From Rhodocyclaceae bacterium (GTDB taxonomy: Bacteria; Pseudomonadota; Gammaproteobacteria; Burkholderiales; Rhodocyclaceae): DNA of 64,000 bases. The translations under genes and the position numbers were made by a program. Under the pieces are notes generated by a model that saw nothing but the letters and a program-made list of their open reading frames with translations, made no database searches and was not told the origin of the DNA. Location of the stretch: the NCBI GenBank assembly GCA_016791115.1, contig JAEUNL010000023.1, positions 1 to 64,000 of the forward strand, in the 5' to 3' direction. Positions 28,346 through 35,708 of this stretch are shown piece by piece; within the stretch, counting starts at the first letter, position 1, and every line of letters begins with the position of its first letter.

Positions 28346-29719
28346 ATGATCCTGTTCCGCCTCCTTGCGCGCGCGCTAGGCGCGTCCTGCGTGCTCGTGC
28401 CGATGTGTTGCGTCGGGAACGCATTTTCCGCCGGCATCTCGAGTGGCCCGATGGCCGGATACAGCGGCCGCGATCGCGCCGACATCTGGCTCATGACCGA
28501 CGGCGACGCCCGTATCGCAATCGACTTCTGGCCGGCGCGGCAGGCGCAGGGCACGTCACGTCCGGAAGTTGTTGAAACCTCCGCCGCGGGCGGTCACGCC
28601 GCCGTCGTCCGGCTCGACGGACTGCGACCGGGAACGCGCTATCGCTATCGCGTGCGCATCGACGGCCGTGACGCACTGCCCGGCGTGCCGCTCGGGTTCG
28701 TGACCCAGCCTGCCGTCGCGCGTGCGCCGCGCGACGTCTCGCTCGCCACCGGCTCCTGTGCCTACCTGGCGGACGAATCCGACCGTGCCGGCAGCGAGAG
28801 TGCGACAGCATTCGGCATTTTCGACGTGATCGCCGCGCGCCGCCCCGACGTGATGCTCTGGCTTGGCGACACCGTCTACTTCCGCGATGCCGATTTCGAC
28901 GGTGGTTCCGTCGCCAACGTGCCGGCCCGCATGAACGGACGCTGGGCGTCCACGCGCACCTATGCGCCGCTGCAACGGTTGCTGCGCACCGGCCAGCACT
29001 ACGGCATATGGGACGATCACGAGTTCGGGCCGAACGACGCCGACGGCAGTTTCGTGCTCAAGCCGATGAGCAACTACCTTTTCCGCCGCTACTGGGCCAA
29101 CGGCCGCTACGGCCTGCCTGGAGTGCCGGGCATCTTCTCGAAAGTGTCGTACGAAGACGTCGACCTGTTCCTGCTCGACGACCGCACCCACCGTGACGAC
29201 GACGATCTGCCCGACGACATGCCGGGCAAGTCCATGCTGGGTGCCGCGCAGCTTGCGTGGCTCAAGGACGAACTCGCCCGCTCGCGCGCGACCTTCAAGC
29301 TGATCGCCAATGGCAGCCGCATGCTGAGCGACCGCCCGAATGCCGAGCGGCGCGGCGGCGAGGGTTGGCATAACCACCCGGCCGAGCGGCGCGCGTTCAT
29401 CGACTGGCTGACGGCGAACCGCATCGACGGCGTGGTCTTCGTCTCGGGCGACATCCACTACACGCACATGACCGAGCGCGAACGCGCGGACAGCTACCCG
29501 CTGGTCGAGCTGACCTGCTCGCCGCTCACGTCGAACGTTCATCCGCGGCCGAATCCGGTGCGGCCGGTCGAGGGCACGGTCGCGCTCGAGCGCAATTTCT
29601 GCACGATGGATTTCCGCGGTGCGCCCGATGCGCGCGAGCTGGTGATCGCCGTTTGGCGTGCCGACGGCTCGCGCCTCTGGCAGCGCCGCTACGCCGCGTC
29701 GGCGCTGCGCAGCCGCTGA
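28346..29719 (+). CDS. PhoD-like (alkaline phosphatase D family) phosphoesterase, exported
   Basis: 457 residues. An N-terminal export signal (about 1-33) is followed by a Fn3-like PhoD N-terminal domain (about 35-125) and a metallophosphoesterase core: ATGSCAY, MLWLGDTVYFRDADF (Asp ligand), YGIWDDHEFGPNDADGSF, and VVFVSGDIHYTHM. These match the Fe/Ca-dependent PhoD superfamily. The physiological substrate may be phosphodiesters or another ester. The start at 28346 gives the best signal peptide; 28301 would add 15 residues. It is convergent with selD, with the two stop codons abutting. Confidence 0.87.
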   Translation: MILFRLLARALGASCVLVPMCCVGNAFSAGISSGPMAGYSGRDRADIWLMTDGDARIAIDFWPARQAQGTSRPEVVETSAAGGHAAVVRLDGLRPGTRYRYRVRIDGRDALPGVPLGFVTQPAVARAPRDVSLATGSCAYLADESDRAGSESATAFGIFDVIAARRPDVMLWLGDTVYFRDADFDGGSVANVPARMNGRWASTRTYAPLQRLLRTGQHYGIWDDHEFGPNDADGSFVLKPMSNYLFRRYWANGRYGLPGVPGIFSKVSYEDVDLFLLDDRTHRDDDDLPDDMPGKSMLGAAQLAWLKDELARSRATFKLIANGSRMLSDRPNAERRGGEGWHNHPAERRAFIDWLTANRIDGVVFVSGDIHYTHMTERERADSYPLVELTCSPLTSNVHPRPNPVRPVEGTVALERNFCTMDFRGAPDARELVIAVWRADGSRLWQRRYAASALRSR

Positions 29720-30784
29720 TCAGCGCAGCGCGAGCTTCGTCTGGCCCGGTTCCAGCGGCGCCAGCACCTCGCCGATGTCCGCCGCGTCGTCGAAGCCGTG
29801 GCGGCGGAACAGCGCCAGCACATCCGGCACCGAGGCCGACTTGCACGCAACCAGCAGGCCGCCGCTGGTTTGCGGGTCGGTCAGCAGCGCGCGGTCGATA
29901 TCGGCAAAACCGGCCGGCAGTTCGAGTTCGGCGCCGTAGGCCGCGAAGTTGCGGTTCGAGGCGCCGGTGATCATGCCCTGCGCGGCCAGTTCGCGCACGC
30001 CGCCCAACAGCGGTACGCGCGACCAGTCGATCGCCAGCCGGCAGTGCGCGCCGCGCGCCAGCTCAAGCGCGTGGCCGGCGAGCCCGAAGCCGGTCACGTC
30101 AGTGAGCGCATGCACACCGGGCAGGGCCGCCAGTTCGGGGCCGGGCGTGTTGAGCCGGGTGGTGTTGGCGATCATCTGCGCATAGCCGTCGGCATCCAGC
30201 TTCTCCTTCTTCAGCGCCGCCGACAAGATGCCGACGCCGATCGGCTTGCCCAGCACCAGCCGGTCGCCGGGGCGCGCGTCGGCGTTGCGTTTGACGCGGT
30301 CCGGGTGCACCAGGCCGAGCGCGACCAAGCCGTAGATCGGTTCGACCGAATCGATGGTGTGGCCGCCTGCGATCGGAATGCCGGCAAGCTTGCAGGCTGC
30401 CTCGCCGCCTTCGAGGATGCGGCCGATGACCTGAGGCGGCAGTACGCTGATCGGCATGCCGACGATGGCGAGCGCCATGATCGGCCGGCCGCCCATCGCG
30501 TAGACGTCCGAGATCGCGTTGGTCGCGGCGATGCGGCCGAAGTCGAACGGGTCATCGACGATCGGCATGAAGAAATCGGTGGTCGCGATCAGCGCCTGCT
30601 CGTCGTTGAGTTTGTAGACCGCGGCGTCGTCCGACGTCTCGATGCCGACCAGCAGTTCCGGCGGCAGCGGCATGCGGCTGGTGCCGCGCAGCAGTTCGCC
30701 GAGCAGGCCGGGGGCGACCTTGCAGCCGCAGCCGCCGCCATGCGACAGCGAGGTGAGGCGGGGCAGGGCGGGCGTGGCGGTCAT
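29720..30784 (-). CDS. selD: Selenide, water dikinase
   Basis: 354 residues. Makes selenophosphate for selenocysteine and selenouridine synthesis. The active-site loop SHGGGCGCK contains Cys19 (equivalent to E. coli Cys17) and Lys22 (equivalent to Lys20); no Sec codon is used. The AIRS/PurM fold motifs follow (TDFFMPIVDDPFDFGRIAATNAISDVYAMGG; AGGHTID; TDVTGFGLAGH; DPQTSGGLL). A second, fused SelD domain lies 5 kb downstream. The partner genes selA, selB and mnmH are not in the window. Confidence 0.96.
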   Translation of the reverse strand: MTATPALPRLTSLSHGGGCGCKVAPGLLGELLRGTSRMPLPPELLVGIETSDDAAVYKLNDEQALIATTDFFMPIVDDPFDFGRIAATNAISDVYAMGGRPIMALAIVGMPISVLPPQVIGRILEGGEAACKLAGIPIAGGHTIDSVEPIYGLVALGLVHPDRVKRNADARPGDRLVLGKPIGVGILSAALKKEKLDADGYAQMIANTTRLNTPGPELAALPGVHALTDVTGFGLAGHALELARGAHCRLAIDWSRVPLLGGVRELAAQGMITGASNRNFAAYGAELELPAGFADIDRALLTDPQTSGGLLVACKSASVPDVLALFRRHGFDDAADIGEVLAPLEPGQTKLALR

Positions 30785-31025
30785 GGGCGAACTCCGGGTC
30801 GAAAACGCGCGAGTTTACCCGCTTGCCGCCGTCCGCCCGTTGCCAGCGCGACGGTGCGCATCCGAAGCGGCCTGAAGTCCGTCTGGAATCCGCCCGGAAC
30901 CCGCATGGACAGGGCGTCCTGGGCCGGCATGCCCGCCACGCACCGCAGCATGCGCCTGCCGGCGATGGCAAGCCCCGGGGCGCCAGCCGGCGCGCCTTGC
31001 GGGGCGGTGTGCAGTCGCGTTGCGC
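30785..31025. repeat. Spacer with dispersed repeat, copy E
   Basis: The core ACCCGCATGG is at 30899-30908, followed by a small hairpin (GGAC / GTCC, about 30907-30919) and a diverged inverted copy near 30949-30962. No gene is seen between selD and the small helical-protein gene. Confidence 0.45.
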
Positions 31026-31295
31026 TCAGCCTGCGGCCGGGTGCGCGTGCGCTTCGACGAAGTGCTTGAGCGCCATGCGCAGCGTGGCGGCGTGCTTGAG
31101 ATCCCCGCGTGCGCGCGCGTCCTTGATGTCGTCGGCGATCATGCGCTTGATGCGCCGCTCGCCGCTTTCGCTGTGAACCAGATAGTTGCCCAGCTCCAGT
31201 GCAACCATCTCCGGAACGTGCTCGTGTTCGGCGATGGCAAGGATTTCGTCCTCGGTCAGTTCGGACAGTTCGATGCAGTCCTGCAGCGTCAGCAT
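31026..31295 (-). CDS. Small all-helical protein of unknown function
   Basis: 89 residues, no export signal, rich in Glu/Lys/His and predicted helical throughout (LQDCIELSELTEDEILAIAEHEH; LGNYLVHSESGERRIKRMI; GDLKHAATLRMALKHFVE). I recognise no named family. The ATG at 31295 is preceded by GGGGAGAAGATC, a strong ribosome site. It follows the CorA-like gene on the same strand by about 77 bases. Confidence 0.7.
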   Translation of the reverse strand: MLTLQDCIELSELTEDEILAIAEHEHVPEMVALELGNYLVHSESGERRIKRMIADDIKDARARGDLKHAATLRMALKHFVEAHAHPAAG

Positions 31296-31372
31296 GATCT
31301 TCTCCCCAGTCGGATCTGCGATGCCGCCAGTGAAACACCTTCGCTGCGCCGCCGTATTGATCCAGGCCAAGG

Positions 31373-33073
31373 TCAGCGCGGGCGCCGCCGCATGCGCGCC
31401 GGCACGTCCACCCGGCCGGCGCCGATCGGACCCGGCCGGCGCCAGATGCGCAGGAAACTGGCGACCTTGCGTGCCAGCGGCAGGCGCTCGTCGGACATCG
31501 CGTCGAGGAACTCCGACAGCGCGCGCGACTTCTGTACCGTGTAGAGCGTGAGCGCCGTCACCGGCAGGAACACGATCGCGAAGTAGATCAGCTTGCGCAC
31601 GAGCGGCTGGTCGGCCTCGGCGATCAGGTTCATGCCGAGGAAGCCGGTGACGATGGTGCCGATGAGGCCGAAGATGGTTACCACCGTCAGGCGCAGCACG
31701 GTGTCGTTCTGCCGCCGCGCGTCGTCGCTGTCGAGGTAGTGGCCCATGTCGAGCACTTCCTCGCGCAGTTCGGCGAACAGCGCGTCGTTGCCCAGGTGGC
31801 GGTTCCACAGGCGGAACAGATCCTGCGCCACCGACTGCTTCGACACCTCGTGGAACCAGTAGCGATGATTGAAGCGCAGGAAGATCTCCATCGACTGGCG
31901 GATGCTGCGCTTGAAGTGGCGGATCGAGTCCGGGTCGTCGATGTCGAGCCGGCTCACCGCGACGACCAGCCGGTCGGAGAGCATCAGCAGCGCTGCGCGG
32001 TGGAAGTGCGACACCAGACCGAGCAGGAAGTACTGGTGGCGGAACTGTCCGAGCAGGCCGGTTTCGCCATCGGCGTAGAACGGCACGCCGTGGCAGCCGA
32101 TCATCACGAACGCGTGACCGGTGCAGATCATGCGCGTGCTGGCGCGCATGTCGTGCCGCGCAGGCGACCAGAACCGGTCGTAGCAGTGGTCGCGCTCGAA
32201 CTCGTCGAGCGTCTTGTCCGAATAGTGCAGGCCGCTGCCGTCGTCGGGCTGCGCGGCTAGGCCGAGGCGCACGAAATCCTCGCGCGACAGCGCGAACGGA
32301 TCGTCGAACGCGAGGTAGGTCATTTTCGGCAGCCGGTGGTATTCCAGTTGGCGGTAGCGGATGACGCCTTCGCGCTCCGAATGGTGCTGCGCCAGCGGCT
32401 GCAGCAGGAATTCCCAGTGCGCGCCGACGCAGGCAGCGCGATGTTCACAGACGTGGGCCAGATACTTGGCGCGGTTGTCGAAATCCGATTCGGCCAGCAC
32501 TTCGCCGCCGAAGCCGATCCACTGCACGCGCCGCATGCAGTGGCTGGCGAGGCCGTCGGCATCCCATTGCGACGGAAAGGTGCGGCCGAAGCGATACATG
32601 ATCTCCTGCACGCGCGCGAACGGCAGGTCGTCTGCGAACACCTCGAGCGCGAGGATCACCACATCCACGTCGAAGAAGAAATGCAGGTCGACATGCTTGA
32701 TCGTCAGGTCGACGATCGCGCCGTCGGTGCAGGTCATGCGGATGGCCGCCACGTCGCTGCGCCGATAGACCCGGATCGGCGATTCGCCGTAGCCGCGCAG
32801 CGTGCTGCTGCCGCGGCCCTGGCCGTAGAGAAAGCGCTGCACGTGCGGCAGGAAAGTCACGAACTCGCGGTAGTGGCGCTCCTGGAACTGCGTCGGATCG
32901 CCGGTGAATTCGTCCTGCACCTCGCGCCACGGGTTGTCGGCGTCGATCTGGTCGAGCGCCGCGAAATGGCGCTGTACCTGGTCGCCCGCCCGCAGGGGCA
33001 TCAACTGAAGCGGCCAGACCAGGATCTGGCGGAAGTGCCGCACCATGAGTTTGCCGGCTGACGTGTCGGACAT
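31373..33073 (-). CDS. CorA-like membrane protein with large N-terminal domain
   Basis: 566 residues. The last 110 include two hydrophobic helices (about 463-482 and 493-513) joined by the CorA signature GMN (480-482), as in CorA/ZntB Mg2+/Zn2+ channels. The N-terminal 440 residues are long and contain His/Asp-rich patches (HVDLHFFFDVDVV; CEHRAACVGAHW), larger than the 250-residue cytoplasmic domain of classical CorA. The protein ends in a basic tail. A divalent-metal transport role is inferred from GMN. The start at 33073 is the ATG before MSDTSAG; further upstream in-frame ATGs are not conserved-looking. Confidence 0.75.
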   Translation of the reverse strand: MSDTSAGKLMVRHFRQILVWPLQLMPLRAGDQVQRHFAALDQIDADNPWREVQDEFTGDPTQFQERHYREFVTFLPHVQRFLYGQGRGSSTLRGYGESPIRVYRRSDVAAIRMTCTDGAIVDLTIKHVDLHFFFDVDVVILALEVFADDLPFARVQEIMYRFGRTFPSQWDADGLASHCMRRVQWIGFGGEVLAESDFDNRAKYLAHVCEHRAACVGAHWEFLLQPLAQHHSEREGVIRYRQLEYHRLPKMTYLAFDDPFALSREDFVRLGLAAQPDDGSGLHYSDKTLDEFERDHCYDRFWSPARHDMRASTRMICTGHAFVMIGCHGVPFYADGETGLLGQFRHQYFLLGLVSHFHRAALLMLSDRLVVAVSRLDIDDPDSIRHFKRSIRQSMEIFLRFNHRYWFHEVSKQSVAQDLFRLWNRHLGNDALFAELREEVLDMGHYLDSDDARRQNDTVLRLTVVTIFGLIGTIVTGFLGMNLIAEADQPLVRKLIYFAIVFLPVTALTLYTVQKSRALSEFLDAMSDERLPLARKVASFLRIWRRPGPIGAGRVDVPARMRRRPR

Positions 33074-33201
33074 GTGCGGCCATCCCGTCGCGAAAAGACG
33101 ATCGCAGTGTAGCGGCACTTGCGGGACATTCGCGAGTCCGGATCGTTGCGGCCGCGACCGGACCTGGCGCGGCGTATCGCCTACAATCGGGCAATACCGC
33201 C

Positions 33202-34170
33202 ATGCATCACGCGACGAACCGATCCGCCGTGACAACCCGCCCGACCGAGACCGAACGCAGCGCCGCGCAGCGACAGACGCGGCTCGGCTTTGCCGCGGTC
33301 GGCACCGTTGCGCTGTTCTGGACCGGCTTCAACATCATCTCGCGCATGGGGGGGCGCGGCGATCTGACCGGTTTCGACATCGGCGCGCTGCGCTTCGGTG
33401 TGTCGGCGCTGGTCCTGCTGCCGGTATTCCTGCGCCGGCCATTCGCGATTCCCTGGCGGCAACTGCTTGCGCTGTCGGCCTTCGGCGGCATCGGCTATGC
33501 GCTGCTGGTGTATTGCGGGTTCATGTTCGCGCCGGCTGCGCATGCCGGCATCCTGGTCAATGGCGGCATTCCGTTTTCGACTGCGCTGGTCGCCTGGGCG
33601 CTGCTCGGCTTCCGGCCGAACCGGGGCGTGATGATCGCCTTTTCGCTGACGGCGCTGGGCATCGCCCTGATGGCCTGGCATAGCCTGGGCGCGGCGGCCG
33701 GTGCCGCGCCGCGCCAGTGGCTGGGCGACATCCTCTTCCTCGGCGGCGCGCTGTGCTGGGGCGTGTTCGGCGTGCTGTTGCGCAAGTGGCGCCTGCGCCC
33801 GCTCGACGCGATGGCCGGCCTTGCCGCCTTTTCGGCCGTACTCTACCTGCCGGTGTACTTCCTGCTTCTGCCGTCGACGCTGGCAACCGCGCCGCCCGGG
33901 CAGATCGCGTTGCAGGCGGTGTATCAGGGCATCGTCGTCGCGATCTGCGGCGGGATGCTGTTCACGTTTGCCACCCAGACCATCGGCCCGGTCAAGGCGG
34001 CGCTGGTGCTCGCGCTGGTGCCCGGCATTACGGCCGTGGCGGCGGTGCCGCTGCTGGGCGAGCCGGTCGATGCGACCACCGTGTTGGGGCTGGTCTGTGT
34101 CACCCTCGGCGCCGTGCTGGGCGCCATCGCCTCGGCACCCCATCCGCCGGCGCGCCTTGCCGGGCGCTGA
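33202..34170 (+). CDS. EamA/DMT-family exporter
   Basis: 322 residues with ten hydrophobic segments arranged as two EamA repeats (about 27-150 and 165-310). The inner-membrane drug/metabolite transporter family exports amino acids or other small metabolites; the substrate cannot be inferred. It has a charged N-terminal tail before TM1 at about residue 28. It is divergent from the CorA-like gene. Confidence 0.88.
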   Translation: MHHATNRSAVTTRPTETERSAAQRQTRLGFAAVGTVALFWTGFNIISRMGGRGDLTGFDIGALRFGVSALVLLPVFLRRPFAIPWRQLLALSAFGGIGYALLVYCGFMFAPAAHAGILVNGGIPFSTALVAWALLGFRPNRGVMIAFSLTALGIALMAWHSLGAAAGAAPRQWLGDILFLGGALCWGVFGVLLRKWRLRPLDAMAGLAAFSAVLYLPVYFLLLPSTLATAPPGQIALQAVYQGIVVAICGGMLFTFATQTIGPVKAALVLALVPGITAVAAVPLLGEPVDATTVLGLVCVTLGAVLGAIASAPHPPARLAGR

Positions 34171-34205
34171 GGGTCAGAGAGGAGCGTCGCGGGTGGAGCT
34201 GGGGG

Positions 34206-34303
34206 GCGCATGGATTGGCGTGCTCAGGGCATGCACCTCGGAAAACCGCGCCAATATTGGCGCCTGGGGCATTGTTCCTGGGGGTGGCCTATCCATGCGG
34301 GTT
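34206..34303. repeat. Dispersed intergenic repeat, copy F, with inverted arms and a 16-bp palindrome
   Basis: GCGCATGGATTGGCG (34206-34220) and the reverse complement of GGCCTATCCATGCGGGTT (34286-34303) are inverted copies of the same motif. Between them lies the perfect 16-bp palindrome GCGCCAATATTGGCGC (34248-34263). The element fills the gap between two convergent genes. Confidence 0.65.
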
Positions 34304-34320
34304 CGCGGGATGCGGTGGTT

Positions 34321-35127
34321 TCAGCCTGTCGGCACCTTCGCCGCGAGAAGGAATTCCACGACCTCCCGCCACCACGCCGCGTCGGCGCGGTCGATCCAGT
34401 CGTTGTGCTCGGCGCCGCGCAGCGTCCTGAGCTGCTTCGGGGCGTGCAGCGATCCGTGCAGCGCGATGCCGTAGCGTGCCGGCACGATGCTGTCATGCTC
34501 GGCCACTGCAACCACGACCGGGCGCTCGAAGCCGGCCAGATTCGCCACGCTGTCGTAGCGGTCGCGCAGCAGCCACCGCACAGGCAACCATGCGTAGTGG
34601 TGCGAAGCCACGCTTTCGAGCCGATCCCACGGTGTGACCAACATCAATCCGGCGACCAGACCCTGTACTTGCCGCGTTGCAGCAGCGGCTACCCCGGCAC
34701 CCAGCGATTCGCCGATCACCAGGACTGGCCCGCCGTAGCGGGCGTGCGCCAGCGCGATCGTCTGCGCTGCATCGTCCACCAGCGATGCCTCGCCGACCGT
34801 GCCGCCGCGCGGACCGTAACCGGGATATTCGGCGAGGACGACGCGAAAACCGAGCGGGGCCAGCATCTGCGCATAGAACTCGCGGTGGCCGGCGTGGCCG
34901 GCATTGCCGTGGAACACGACGACGGTGCCGCGTGCCATGCCGGCGGGTTTGGCGATCAGGCCACGGAAATCGTCCGCATCTGGCCAGGCGCCGAGGCCGG
35001 GCGAGGTCATCGCGGCCAGCGGCACTTGCTGCGGAAAATAGAGCAGGCTGTCCTGGAGCATCGAGAGCGGGGCGAAGGCAGTTGCGCCGATTATCGCCAG
35101 TGCGGCGAGCGGGATGCGAAGTCTCAT
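34321..35127 (-). CDS. Alpha/beta hydrolase, membrane-anchored or exported
   Basis: 268 residues. One N-terminal hydrophobic segment (about 5-24), then an alpha/beta-hydrolase core similar to the BEM46/ABHD13 group: oxyanion-type HGNAGH (73-78), nucleophile Ser141 in GESLGAG, Asp212 in AEHDSIVP and His241 in GAEHNDW complete the triad. A serine esterase or thioesterase acting outside the cytoplasm is likely; the substrate is unknown. It is divergent from the thioesterase gene (93 bases between starts). Confidence 0.87.
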   Translation of the reverse strand: MRLRIPLAALAIIGATAFAPLSMLQDSLLYFPQQVPLAAMTSPGLGAWPDADDFRGLIAKPAGMARGTVVVFHGNAGHAGHREFYAQMLAPLGFRVVLAEYPGYGPRGGTVGEASLVDDAAQTIALAHARYGGPVLVIGESLGAGVAAAATRQVQGLVAGLMLVTPWDRLESVASHHYAWLPVRWLLRDRYDSVANLAGFERPVVVAVAEHDSIVPARYGIALHGSLHAPKQLRTLRGAEHNDWIDRADAAWWREVVEFLLAAKVPTG

Positions 35128-35220
35128 TTGAAGCTCGGACGGGGTGCGGGGCGCCGCACAGGCCGGCGGAACGGTTCGCCGGGTCCATAATCGCGACTTT
35201 GCGAAGTCTCTCACAGTCCG

Positions 35221-35667
35221 ATGCCCCGCATTCATACGGAACGTTTTGTTGTGCCGGCCGAATCGATCGACATGAACGGCCACGTCAATAATCTCGAATA
35301 CATCCGCTGGATGCAGGACATCGCGACCGCGCATTCGCACGAGCAGGGCTGGACGGTGGCGCGCTATCTCGACACGCGCACGACCTGGGTGATCCGCTCG
35401 CATTTCATCGAATACATCCGGCCGGTGTATCGGGATGAACAGATGATTCTCGCAACCTGGGTGGCCGGCATGGACGTGCAGTCGTCGCCGCGGCGCTACC
35501 GTTTCGTGCGTGCGCGCGACCTCAAGCCAGCTGCGCAGGCCGAGACGCTGTGGGTGTTTTGCAACGCGGCCAGCGGTCGTGCAGCCGACATTCCGCCCGA
35601 GGTGCGCGATGCCTTTCCGGTTGTCGAGGACGAGGCCGAGATTGCTGCCGCGATATCGGCAGCGTAG
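35221..35667 (+). CDS. Hotdog-fold acyl-CoA thioesterase (4HBT type)
   Basis: 148 residues. The hotdog signature DMNGHVNNLEYIRWMQD (about 17-33) is that of YbgC/4-hydroxybenzoyl-CoA thioesterase-like enzymes; the catalytic Asp is in the DMNGHVNN loop. It hydrolyses acyl-CoA or acyl-ACP, with preference unknown. It is followed after 41 bases by the NDH2-SelD fusion gene, possibly cotranscribed. Confidence 0.88.
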   Translation: MPRIHTERFVVPAESIDMNGHVNNLEYIRWMQDIATAHSHEQGWTVARYLDTRTTWVIRSHFIEYIRPVYRDEQMILATWVAGMDVQSSPRRYRFVRARDLKPAAQAETLWVFCNAASGRAADIPPEVRDAFPVVEDEAEIAAAISAA

Positions 35668-35708
35668 GCATTCCGATCACCGACCGACACGAACCGCCGC
35701 CCCGGCCC

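Noticed and set aside
29720-30784. Possible selenocysteine (in-frame TGA) in SelD
   Set aside because: The active-site position is Cys (Cys19) in a continuous frame; no internal TGA is present.
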